Origin: Chondrilla cf. caribensis
Lineage: Eukaryota; Porifera; Demospongiae; Chondrillida; Chondrillidae
Length of the DNA stretch: 64,000 nucleotides
Assembly (NCBI GenBank): GCA_964020155.1
Contig: OZ026557.1
Location: forward strand, 2,688,501-2,752,500
Direction of reading: 5' to 3'
The translations under genes and the position numbers were made by a program. Positions within the stretch are counted from its first letter, which is position 1, and every line of letters starts with the position of its first letter. The notes beneath the pieces were generated by a model, which saw nothing but the letters and a program-made list of their open reading frames with translations, did not search any database and had not been told where the DNA came from. This document shows, in pieces, positions 50,161 through 62,835 of this stretch.

Positions 50161-52030
50161 CTTATTGGGGCGAGCCTAAGCGAGCCCCTCTCTTGCGAGT
50201 CGGCCGCCTGCCCGCCTACGCTTCCGGTGTGGATATATATATATATATGTATATATATATGTATGTATTCTATATTTAGGCCAACAATTTGGCCAACGTT
50301 TTCGACGTCTGGCGCGATCGTGCGACCCTCTGAAGGACGGAAACTCTTTTCATGACGTCCGGTACGTCTGGAGAAAGACGTGGATGCCCTTTTCGAGACG
50401 ATCGAGGCGATTTTTCGAACACGCTGACGATTCTTTCTTTGGGACGCCGTGCCATTTTGATCGACTGCCAATTCTGGTACTGGCCGAATTGATCCCCTTC
50501 GAACCGTTCAACAAACACATGAAACATTCGTCTACAACTAGAAAGACGCGGGGACACTCGGGACATCTTCTGAACGGCAGGAAACGACCGGGGGACCAGG
50601 GTCCTTCTTCGGCGAGTCGGGCGTTTTATCTTACGTGTTAAAACATCTATTTCTCATTGTTTTGACCATTCTAAAACTGTTAAATGGTTATTTAGGCCAC
50701 GTATCAATGCTTTTGAACCTTTTGTGTCTGAATGATTCTCTTGTGGAACAAGGAATCTCGAATTACATGTTAATGCCGGATGGTCTCACACATAGAAACG
50801 TGAAGTAACGTTGTCGACACGCATACATCAACTGCTATTGATCCTGTACTCCTACTTGGGCACATCTGCTGCTAAATGGGACAGACCCTATGTGCACATG
50901 CTGACATATGCACCTGAATGGGGCAAGCTGTAGCTGTCTAACACAATGAGATGACATCAATGCATTTTGATGTACACATTTATCAACATTTGGTATTTCT
51001 TCCTATAGCTACAGTGTAGTACTTTTGGAGTAGGGAGTAAGATAAGGTAGAGTTAGGATAGGGTTAGGGTTAGGGTAGGGTTAGGGTTTTATATTTACGC
51101 ATTGACTCATTTTGATGCTGTGTAATACATCTATAAAATCATTATCATCCTTCAATACAACACAGACATCTCTGTGCTGCAACATGGAATAAACATGTTG
51201 GCACTACTGCAACTACTGCACAGCAGCAGAACCCAGCTAACTGCATGTACTTAGCCACCCTATCAGGCACTTATGGATATGCTGGCATTTCCATAATCGC
51301 CTGAATAGAGCATGCATGCTGCAGACATCAGTCAGTGCCTATGTGTGCGTTTTCAATGCCAGCTACTGCGCATCTATGCTGACTCCTGCTAACAGGGCGA
51401 GCTTAGGCGAGCCCCTTCAGACTCTGTCTGAACTAGTTACCGAGCGTTAGCGAGGTAATTGTTTCCGTTCGTTAGGGGAGTCCGATCGAGCAGCCCACGC
51501 TCTTAATTGCGGTGGCCGCCAATATTGTTGGATTTAGGTCACTTTTTGGTTTCTTTAAACGCAAATCGTTCGTCGATCGAAGCGTTCAGCACTAAGTCGT
51601 CCCACCGACGGTAATGGGGCACGGTCGCAGCATATATTGAAATGGCAAACTTAGACAAAGGTTGCCTGTGGTTCACACACGATCCGTTGAAAGAGCACTT
51701 ACTTTTCGATTCCTCCCGTCGACAAATTTCGGACTGCATCACTACCAAGTACCTTAAGACAATTCAAATAACAATTGTCAACTTTTTTGCACAACGATTT
51801 TTCGATTTCCTTCGCCGAAGAGCAGGGTTCGCCAATCCGTCGTTCGGGACACCAAATGGTCGGCCATCATGACGTCCATTTTCGAAGACATTTTTAGATG
51901 ATGTCACTGAACTACGTCATATCATAGATCTTGATATGCAAGATCTATTTGCGAGGTTCTGAACTTTGTTCACAACTAGTCTATTTAATGCATAGCATCT
52001 AACTTTATTAGCTTTTCCCATGTAGGCCTA
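50161..52030. other. CpG-rich repeat region
   Basis: No confident gene. GGCGAGCC-type motifs at 50168-50189 and 51393-51413 bracket most of it. GC- and CpG-rich blocks (50280-50640, 51540-51880) share short similar strings (GATTTTTCGA, then GGGAC-CCA) and hold open frames of 60-96 codons on both strands, none recognised. It looks like one or more DNA transposons. A TA run lies at 50234-50262. Confidence 0.45.
51056..51090 (+). repeat. Interstitial telomeric repeat (TTAGGG)n
   Basis: Five to six TTAGGG units, one missing a base, starting after GGATAGGG. The animal telomere repeat, here internal. Confidence 0.9.
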
Positions 52031-52159
52031 AGTGTGAAACTCAAGTCTAACTGAATTACGTAAAAGAGGCCCGGAGGCTTACAAATTTTGTAGTAGCCTC
52101 TATCTCTATAATTGACAAATAATTGTGTGTGCACGAGAGCACGATCAGAAATGACTTAC

Positions 52160-52295
52160 TGTCTCCCAATGCAGTGTAAACTGATACATTATCTGTTTCT
52201 TCCTCGCACAACAAAGGATCCGAAGTACCCGTTGGATAACTGGTATAGCCTTGATACCGAGTACTCGTCGTATCAGCCTTGATGCAATTCCCCAT
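52160..52295 (-). CDS. First exon of a probably N-myristoylated protein
   Basis: ATG at 52295 opens 45 codons beginning MGNCIKADTT, a classic Gly2/Cys4 myristoylation and palmitoylation start, followed by a polar, acidic stretch (DPLLCEEETDNVSVY). A strong donor (ACA|GTAAGTC) ends the exon at 52160. The MGNC-K start recalls RNF11, but no RING exon was found leftward, so no family is assigned. Downstream exons may lie beyond the repeat region, or be lost. Confidence 0.5.
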
Positions 52296-52563
52296 GGATT
52301 ATTGGAATTAACTTACCAGATCAAAATTCACTATATAACACATTTAGGAAACAATCGCACAAAACGCTTCTGACCTCTATGGACCGACCGACTACAAATC
52401 GGCCATTTTGCTCCATGGGCTGTCTGGACAGACTTCTGTAAATGGCGGGTTATTGCAAAGTCGGAAATCAAGTACAAGAATCGTTGTGGACCATAGTTAT
52501 GTAAACTGATTTGTCAAGGCACCTTTTCGGCATCTCAATGACCCTCAGGACAGTTTGAAAGTT
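52296..52563. promoter_or_regulatory. Divergent promoter region of MGNC gene and REV3L
   Basis: Head-to-head starts at 52295 (-) and 52564 (+) are 268 bases apart. No TATA box or specific site stands out. Confidence 0.4.
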
Positions 52564-54904
52564 ATGGCCAACAACGTGGACAGAAAATCTGTATTTCCTT
52601 GTCGAATTTTCCACTGTGAATATTATCTTTCTACTCCTCTGGATAACTTTGATGTATCCTTTTCCGAGTTTCGAGGAAAGCCTGTCAATTATTGTCCCGT
52701 TATAAGACTGTTTGGAAGTACAGCTTGCGGTAGGAAGAGCTGTGTCCACATCCATGGCGTATTTCCCTATCTCCTTATTGGTTTGGATGGTCAGAAAACC
52801 GCTGTAACTCATCAGTATCTCCGGTATCTCACAAGAAGCATCGATTTGGCACTGCAGGTGTCTTTCGGAGCCTCAAGAGACGCCTCCTACGTGTTCAAGA
52901 TCACATTTGTCGAAGCAATGTGAGTAGTATTGCAACTGTATACAGTACGAGTTTTGATTTTGGTATTGTGGTCAAGTATCTATGTTATGAGTGGCTCAGG
53001 GTAACTTGGGATGGGTCTTAAGCCCTTCTTATACGGACCCAGTGCCATTGCAAGTTCTAGCCAATGCTATTTCCTTTCAACGCACATATGTATCAATAGC
53101 TCAACGTGAACTATGTCCAGATCTAAGGCTATTTTGTAGTTTAGAGTACATCATGTACATCACGTATGTTATAAACACATATTTAATTTCAACATACAAT
53201 TGGGACAAGAACTCAATCATATACGTATATATCTATCCACTCTATTGTCCTTATTTCCAAATTATGTAGTGATAATCTGCACTAGATGTGATTAATTATT
53301 TCAATTTATTTATATTTTGACATTGTATTATGTCATAACTGTACATTTTTGTCATTTTTTCAATTCTTGCAGGTCAATATACGGCTATCATAATCATAAC
53401 AAAGTATTTCTGAAAGTGTTTCTTTACAATCCTTCTCTAATCAAAAGGTATTCAAGAAGTTTACCGTAGCTATGTGTGTATATAGTGCATTTGTATACAG
53501 CAGTTGTTTGTGTTTACTCCAGATTGGCTGATTTACTACTGTCTGGAGCAATCTTGAACCAGGTTTTGCAACCGTATGAAGCCCATGTTCCCTACATCCT
53601 ACAGGTGAGGTAGCTTCCTAGCTGGAGGGTACTGAGTACAGAGTATTATTATCATGTACGTACATGTCAACTGACTTAATGATGTAACATGTGTAACCAA
53701 TCAACCTTTGATGCATTCACGGGTAATAACTACTCTTGTAGTAAGCGGTTCTATATACGTACAATTGTAGTAGTTGTAGCCCTCATGGGTGGGCTACAGC
53801 AGAGATGCAGGGACATTTTACATTTTACCTGAGTAACAGTAAATTCACTTTTTTTCATTTGTCAATCATTTCCTAATGGTTACTTTCACATAATAAATGT
53901 AATTTGTTGCTAGCTGTGTAACTCCTCTTGTCATATGTCGGTAGACTGAATTTGTTGAGATTGATGTACTTAGGCTGTACAGTACTGTAATCCCCACCTC
54001 TGTAGTTTCTCATCGACTACAATCTACATGGGATGAACTTTATTCATCTTCAAGCTTATAAATGAAGACGTCCTCAAGAAATTTGCACTTCTCCTATATC
54101 ACCATCGGTGGACTCCAGTGATCAGTAAGTTGTCAACATTAGGTAATTACAATGGGATGCACACTTTACCTTTTGTATGTGTTTGTATGGTAAACCTTTC
54201 GGGATCTGGGAACACTTGAATGATACAATTTTCTCACACGTAGGTATTCATTGCTTTTAGAGGTTTCAGCCCCAAGGGTGGTTTCCTTTGGGAATAAATG
54301 CTCCTAGAAACAAACTGTACATACGTAGATAAATCCAACACTCTTTGCAAACCCTAATCTGTTATTTGTACGTGATATGTAGGTACGTACATATGTACCA
54401 CTGTGCATCGATACAATGTTTTCAATTTCTGCACGTATGTTTCAAATATACGTATCCTTGTAGGCACACGTATCATGAAGTACCGTCTGTTAGTGTCTGT
54501 GAATTGGAAATTGATGCTGTAGCTGCAGATATCCTTATTCCCAACGTGGAGCACAATGCATGCTCTAAAAACCCTGGTATATCTGACCTTTGGGAGGAGG
54601 AAAGGAAGCGAAGAGAGAGGCTGCATTTTGATCAAGAAGATTTGACACCTCCATTGTCCGCAGGTATGAGCAACCACAGTTCACCATATCACCTATTACT
54701 GGTTTCATTGATTAATTCAGGCTAGCACAGTATACTTGATCACGAAGATGTTATGTACGTACCTCAAGTATGAGTGACCGTTGGTTCTTTAGAACATGAA
54801 CTATGCAGCATTAATGCTCCATGAGATATAAGATTCTTGAATAAAAATGTATGTATATCTGACCAATAAATGTGATATGTATCCAGATTGGTGATATTGT
54901 CACT

Positions 54905-55576
54905 TAACTTCAAAAGCACCGACTACGGTATATACCTCATATACCGGGGTATATTTCTGACCTCATTACTGATATACCCCGTTTTCTTAATTGAAAGGAA
55001 GTTATCAATTATCGCCGCACTTGTCACTTAGGACAATCAATGCACCAGCAATACTGATACACAATAAACGCTGAAGACCACACCAGTTGAAGTAACACAA
55101 AATCAGCGCCCAAGCCTTGTGTTCTCAGAAGGGCGGCGAATCAAGAACGATTTTAACTTGAATCGATCGGTTGTTTAGATCGAAGACTTCGCGGTTCGGG
55201 CTTCTAGGCTGGATAATATTTACTCAGCCTATTTTCTTGGCAGCGTTTTGGGCACATAAGGATTTGTCCATTCTTCTAAGTCGGTAAGCTCAGAGAAACG
55301 ATCGCTATTATCATTATCCCCACACCTCTTTTTGCTAGGTATTAGAGAGTTGATGGGTACTCGGCTATTGTTAACTTGCCTCTGAATATAGGTTTACTGT
55401 CGTTTCCAGCTCCCAAAGAAATCTTTCCTCGCAAATTTCTCGTCTGTATTCACAACGCTAACATACTTTCGATCGTTTTGACGGGATACATATTTGTTAT
55501 ACCCCGCCTTTGCTGGGTACATGGGGATATACTTGAGTGTCAGGAAGCGATATACCCAGCGAAGGCGGGGTATAAC
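54905..55576. mobile_element. Probable DNA transposon with palindromic end
   Basis: 55496-55576 is a near-perfect hairpin: GTTATACCCCGCCTTTGCTG faces CAGCGAAGGCGGGGTATAAC. Related ATACCGGGGTATAT and GATATACCCCG words occur at 54935-54985. A CpG-rich non-coding interior lies between. It is inserted in REV3L intron 5. The left boundary is approximate. Confidence 0.6.
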
Positions 55577-58500
55577 TAATACATATACCATCACTGTTCC
55601 TGATTTTGTACATATTAAATTTGGAATCATATACTATCATAGTATATGACATGTAAAAATTCCTTATGTTAATATGTGTACATATTTTTGTATATACGTA
55701 CGTAGTTAGCTGTATGGGCTGCATGCTAAGTGCATAATACAGTATTGCTTGTGTGAGGTAAGGTCAGCTTCCTTTAGGAACAGAAAACATAAGGGATACT
55801 TACATGTGGAAGTTATTTCTATGTTTTGAATGAGTTTGAATGTTTTCAATAGAACCATTAACTAAGAGATATACCTGCTGGCCCTGGTACATTTCAAAAA
55901 TAAATACATAATACGTACATGTTCAAATAGGAAGGATAGTGTACCTATCAATTGATGCTAGGAATCTCTTCAACATGTATTGTGCTGTGCAGTACCACTG
56001 CCATGCCTGTGCCTATGCATGAGCAAACAGCATGTGAAACTACTGTATGCCTGATGTATGGCTATTCTATTGTAGATCGGGAGTGCCACTATCTTCTTTC
56101 TCGTGAGCAAGAAATGCTGACTGAACTACGTACTCTTCTGGAGGTTAATGTGCCTGGCTCCAAACAGGAGACAACAGACAGTCTAATTCTGAGTTCTCAT
56201 GCTGAAGTAGGTGTGTTGAATGAAAATAAGCTGTCCAACGCCCATATTTTTGTTTTGATGGAGTGAATATCTGTGAGTATACATAAGTATCTTTTGGTAC
56301 GATGCACATACAAATGAATCTCTTCACAACATCACTCTTGGTTTGCTGTTGTATGTTCACTGTGTATGTGGATGCATCTACACCTACAAGACATGTTGTT
56401 ACATGCAGAAAGATTGCCACAATGATTAGTATTGTTGTGAAGAGATCTGACTGTAATAAACCTACATGTTGAAAGTACCTAGGGTTTATGTATTCAGTGA
56501 TTACTACAGTATCACTTTAGTTTGCATCCCGACCAGCAGATTGTGTTGTTCCCACTGATGAAAGTGATGCAGATGTTAATGAAAGTATTATCCACCAGAC
56601 ATTGGAACTGAGTCTGAGATTATCCAGTGAAGCCATTTGTAAATCTCCAATGAACTGTACATACATACATCTACAATGTATACGTATGTATAGTATACAT
56701 ACAAGCACTAATTTCTCCTCAGATTGATAGTAAAGCACAATTCACTTCTGACTAGTCTCCTATTCGGCTGATATTTTTCATGTTTACATGTTCTGCACAC
56801 AACACAATTCACAGGATCGAGCAGTGTATGCATAGCTATGAGACTCATTTCTAGTGTAATAATTATTATGCCTTTTGTCCAACCATGTTTGTAAACTGTT
56901 TTGTGTTGATATCAGAGGTCGTATTGTTGACGTCATAGTTCTAATTCAGACTAGTAAGGTTGTGAAATACATACATGGACTAACCCAATCCACTTGTCAT
57001 GTATATTACATATACACGTGCATACGTATGTACGTACATATGTCTTAGAGATATGTAATTATACTGAGTCCCATACATGAATACACATACATTCGTACTG
57101 TATTTCTTCGAGAGCTGGTTTATTATCTTGTATATCCAATGGATTATTTTGTAGCCAAAAGTAGCGGCGAGGACCTGCTTACTCTCCTGTTGCAACTAGC
57201 TGCTTCACAGGGCTCAGTCTCTGAGCACAAGGAGATCTCTGCTATCAGCAGCATGTAAACCAGTTCTGTTGGTGATCTTCTCTCTCAGTCTCTGCATGAC
57301 GGTGCTGTCTCCTCCACATCCGCTTCAAACAATATCAGTCTGTTCAGTGACTCGCAGTTTGTACCAGAAATGGTGAAAGCAGTCAATTATTTATTTCCTG
57401 ATAAACCAGCTGCAGATGACCGTATCAATTTCAGGGAATTCGAATACAGTCCTGTCATGGAAAGCACCATGCTGTCAAATACTCCACAAATTGCTGGTCA
57501 ACGTAGTAACCCAGGAAGTAATGCAATGGGTCCTCTTTGCACCTTGCCTTCCCAGACTCCATCTACCCCAGACACTCCCAAGCGTAAAGCAGACAAGTCT
57601 GCTCTGGATGATTTCACTCTGTTGAACGATTCTTGCTTAGCTTCACTCCTTAATAGCAGTGATTTAATTATCTCCCAATAAATTGAGCCAATTTCATGAC
57701 CCAAACCCAGTTGAAGGCGAGAACATTTTAGAATGCATAGTGCAAGGTCAAGAGGATGAAGTGGAGTCTTTTCTAATGTCTCAGAGAGTTTGGAATGAAG
57801 ATACAGAGTGGTGTTTCACCACTGAAAGGTATGTACTCTGCTGTGTATGGCTACTTGTATTGTCTGAGAACGTATTTTGAACTTCTGATTTCATCTCATT
57901 TCATACGTACGTATAATATGCTTTCATTGTTTTTTTAATAAAGCTGTCTGTTAGGCCATATGGTACTTTCTATAAGTTTGTATGTATGTACATACATGTG
58001 TTGTTTTTTTTTTTACTGTGTGTATCTTATTTTGGTTTAGTCTTGAAGTGTCTTTGAAATCAACCTTGCCCCAGTTGGATGGTAGTAACAGTGAATCCAA
58101 AAGCAAGACTAAAAATCTTTGTCAGTTAAAAAACGACGTTTGGGTGCCGCCCGTCATCACCTCAAGGTGAAGACAAGTATGAAAGACCAATTGCTCTGTG
58201 AGGAGGGAGAGTCTTTCACAAATGAAGACAAAACTATCAATTTGCCTTCTAGCCATTTAGTTGTCCCACCACAATGTGAAGTACCTATTACTTCTGGCCA
58301 TTCAGACTCTGGTAAGGTAGAAAAAGATCAAGAACCAACTTCACTGGCAACTCGAAAACGTCCGGCAACAGTTCAGCACCAGGAAGGTTCCGATTCCTTT
58401 GTGGAACATTCATCAGTCCGTGCATGCCAACACTACGAGCAGCCCAGTTCAAGCCCCACTGTTGCTGCTGGTGGAGATTCATCCTTGCTACAAGTATCCG

Positions 58501-59205
58501 GTGATCCGATGCATGGAGAATTTCTTTGGAAACTGCTGTCTACTACCATCTCCAAAGAAAGAGGAGCTGAAATCAGAGAGATACTGGACAGCATTGATCA
58601 GAGACCAACTGATGGTGAGAGTGGATTGGACCACCCCAACATGAGTACATCGGATGTTGTTTCCCAAGAAAACACTCTCGCTCAACAAGATGCTATGTCA
58701 TCTCTTGTTTGTATCAAGCCTGTTAATGCTCCACCATCATTCAAAGAGCTGTTAACAACTGGTCAACGGGTACCTGTGTGCCAGCACCAAGAGCCCTTCT
58801 ATAGCAACTTTCAAGATCGTCAAGAGTCAATGTATGTAGACATAGTTTGTACTGTGCATATTCCAAGCGTGCAACATAACCTACTGAAGCTGCATCTATT
58901 GACAAATGTGCATTAAAACTGTATTGTGATTTAGGTATCTTCTCTTGATGTCCTGTAGGAATGTTGAGAACCTCACCCTTCAAGTGTCAGTCAACTTAGC
59001 ATCGGAATTTAAAGAATTTAAACCAATCTGCTCTGAGGATTCACCGTGTAATAATTTGGCTGCATCTGGCATACAACACTGGAGGGTTGTTTTCAACTTC
59101 CTAATTGTTCCAAATTCAACTGCCAACCAAGAAGGGTCCTCTGATTTGATTGTACTGTCACCAGCCATTCCTCCCCCTTCATTCAAACAATGTGCCCTAT
59201 CAAAG

Positions 59206-59901
59206 GTACATGCACTGCATACGTATGTACAAGAATGACTCTGATTGTTCGGAATGTACTGTACCTTTTATTAAGTACTTATTTACATATGTAAGTATCA
59301 TATTATACCAGTGATTTCTACTTCCATACGTACAAATAACTGTCCTATATAGTACATACTCTACTGCTGAGATAGTAAAATAACTCTACTGAGTAATCCA
59401 AACTTATGTATGGTGAACTATGGAGTATTTGATTATGAACCACATATTCTATGTCTAATGCTATTTGGGTGCCATACAGGATATGTAGCCAGAGAATAGT
59501 TTTCACTCGTTTCATCCACTCACATATACTGTATTAGTGCATTCACTGATTATACATAGGCCATTAGAAGTACATAAACTGATCTACATGCAATATTTGA
59601 TTTGTATTTATATTATACTATACATATCATGATAGGTATTTGTGAAGCTGCCAGCATTATATTCATCACACGCAGCCATCCCTTAACTTTGATAGTAGTG
59701 TTAATCTGATAGATTATGAGCAATAGCATGATTCCATCTTGCCATCTCATAGAAGAGTATGTATATACACTTGTAAATGACTGTATATCTTCTCAATCCA
59801 CTGTATGCATACGTATATGTGCATCGTTCATAGGGGCACATTACCTTCAATTGGCACCATAACCTGGTAACCACTTACTGTATGTGTATCATGTATTGCA
59901 G
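59206..59901 (+). other. REV3L intron
   Basis: About 700 bases with no exon or repeat recognised. AT-rich with GTACGTAC-like words. Confidence 0.45.
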
Positions 59902-62744
59902 AACGTGTGCAAACCAGATCCTTTGAGTTGTCAAAAAACTAAGGTATGGAATATCACTGTGTGTACATACATACATATATGCAGGTACGTATGCTATTTT
60001 GCGTATATGCTATGCATGTGAACAATATTGTGTATGTACACAGTGTTTGTGAACTAATTACCAATGGCGTAAAATTATTATTGTTCCTCTTGTGAAATAG
60101 AATCCTTCACCAATGTCACCGCCATCAAATGACACTTTACTGATTGATGGACCGACTCCTGGAAATCCTTTTGGATTCAAACTCACTCCAGCTACTTCCT
60201 CTACAGAGGACAGTCAGATTTATGGGGAAGAGGTAATACAATGGTTAATATATGTAAAGGTGTCTGTTTATGTATGGTGTGAATGTACCTATAATAATAC
60301 ATATACCTATTATATATATACTTACGTATATGTGGTGTGTTGCGTGTACAGATCTAAGTGCAAATATCTACGCCATTTGCACACATCCAATACTAGGTAA
60401 TTGTTTTTAAAAATTCTTAATTAATTGCCTAGCAACTCGCTGTTCAGCTATGATACTATGCTATGTGAGAGTCAGTATACAATGTTGTTATTCTATTAAC
60501 CCAAAGCATACCACATAACACCACCAGGGCTGTGGCAGATACAGCCCCACCAGAGGTAGCTCAGCTACATAATATTACATGCATATGTACATACTGTAGA
60601 TTACACTGTCTGCGTATTTACACATGTACTGTCTGTACTGAACATAGGCACAGTATTGTTATTAGGTATTTAGCTATACTTTTGGTTATGCCATAGGCAT
60701 AAATATTAATACCTATAATATTATGTTATATGCATGTCCATTCCATATTATTACTCCTGGCAGAACTTGAATCTCACTACAATGAGCGTGGAGTTGCATG
60801 TGCAAACCTGCAAAAGAAAAAGGCCTGATCCCGAGGTGGACCCCATTATGGGTGTGTTTTACTTCCTGTGTGGCAACAGCAGCAACGCATCCAAACACAA
60901 GATCCCAAAGCTGGGCATCATTTTGTTCAGTTCCAGTGACTCAGATGAAATTCACAACCATGAGTATTTTAACATAAAATCCGTTCAAAGTGTGCATGGT
61001 TCGTATTGGTGTACTAATGTATTGACATACCATACACACTACCTACACATGCATACTGTCCAATACTTACGTACTATAGTAAAACCTGCATGAATATACA
61101 CTGACATTTCCTGTAGAGGAACAATACATATTAATTTGAAATACAAACTACACATAATAATGAAATGTGTACATGTGTGATAGTGTATTCTTCTCGGACG
61201 AACGTTTTTCTGTAAAAAAATCACAAGTTATAAAATCCCCTTTATAATCCATGTACAGTACTGGAGAAGACACCTAAGTTACCATTGTGGTGGACCCTGC
61301 TGTATTGTATCATTGTTTACAGTGTGTTGTTACCTTTTGGCTTACCACTTGTGCACACCCTTGTCTCATACATTGTACAGCTTGACTGAGGAATATACAT
61401 TTGGAGTTTCAAGTATGCCTCTACCTTCAAATACACTGCAGGTATTGCGTATGGCATATCTATACTCTGCACAAGTAGATATTTAGATGCATATGTACGT
61501 ATACTGTAATTTAATCATTTTTGTGGTAAACGTTGTCTTGACCCTAATATTTGTGATCTACATACACTGTAGCTAATTAAGGATGATCTGGTGACCATTT
61601 CACCAAACGGTGTTGTGTTTGTGAAAGAAGCTGTAAGAAAGGGACTAATACCTGAGTAAGCTGACTCTAGCCATACAGTCTGTGATTAACGATACGTACA
61701 TATATCCACATGTACTGGTCTATTGGTGATAGAATGCTTCAAGAGATATTGGACACTCGGGTGATGGTGAAGAAGTCAATGAAAATTTACAAAAATAAGA
61801 AGAAACTTGAAAAAATACTAGATGCTCGGCAGTTGGGGTTGAAGCTAATCGCCAATGTCACGTATGGTTACACTGGAGCTTACTTTCTGGCAGAATGCCT
61901 TGTGTTGAGGTACTGACTGTATACTAAGGCAGTATTTTGTGTCACTTTAACCAAAATAACAAATACATGTACGTATGTATATTTGCTTGGATTGTAGGTA
62001 GCTGATAGCATTGTTGCTAAGGCACGTGAAACACTCAATCAAGCCATAAGATTGGTGAATTCCACAGAGAAGTGGGGTGCTAGGGTTGTGTATGTAGACA
62101 CAGACAGTATGTTCGTGCTATTGAAAGGAGCATCTAAGGAACAAGCTTTCAAGATTGGGAAGGAAATTGTGGATCAAGTCACAGCTATGAATCTAAAACC
62201 TGTTAAATTGAAATTTGAGAAGATAATGACTGCACAATATTCACCTAATATTGTAATATTGCTACTAATTGTTTGCAGTGAACACTTACGTACATACATA
62301 CGTATATGTGGACATGTTATATCTCCTATAGGAAGGATACACAGGTAATGGATCCTTTGTTTGGGATACTAAGGTCTAACACCGAGGTGTTCCATAGGAG
62401 GGTCCATTTCTTGTGTTTCCTCCTAAAGTGGACAATGTCCTGAGTAACTATTTGCTGATATAGTGATCCTATGTACAGTAGGACATAGTAATGATGTTTA
62501 GGTAAACAGTATAGGTCACTGTACATGCATTTGTACTTATAAACACACTTGCAGGTCTACCTTCCATGTGTGCTGCAAACAAAGAAACGATATGTGGGAT
62601 TTATGTATGAGTCTTTAGATCAATGTGATCCAATCTTTGATGCAAAAGGTATAGAAACAGTCAGAAGAGATACTTGTCCAGCAGTTGCAAAGGTACTTGC
62701 ATGAATATTACTAAGGGTGGTATATGTTCTGTGTCTTTGTAATG

Positions 62745-62835
62745 GTTACTGTATGTTTATGCAGTAATGGTAAATTTACGGGCCGTCCATGTGCAAGGTC
62801 CATAATGCGGTACTGATGCATAAACATACAGTAAC
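62745..62835. repeat. 91-bp inverted-repeat element
   Basis: GTTACTGTATGTTTATGC at 62745-62762 and its exact complement at 62818-62835 flank a 55-base loop. Likely a tiny MITE, in a REV3L intron. Confidence 0.85.

Noticed and set aside
52160..52295. RNF11 assignment for the MGNC exon
   Set aside because: Only the first four to six residues resemble RNF11. No PPxY or RING exon was found on that strand.
54063..54065. Selenocysteine TGA in REV3L
   Set aside because: REV3L is not a selenoprotein family and several other breaks exist in the same gene.
55952..56266. 104-codon ORF as one REV3L exon
   Set aside because: Its upstream part cannot join exon 54464-54663 in phase. The acceptor at 56075 does, so only 56076-56206 is kept.
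57240..57290. Micro-intron removing the TAA at 57256
   Set aside because: A GT donor and an AG acceptor exist but the intron would be only about 34 bases and the joined frame would be wrong.
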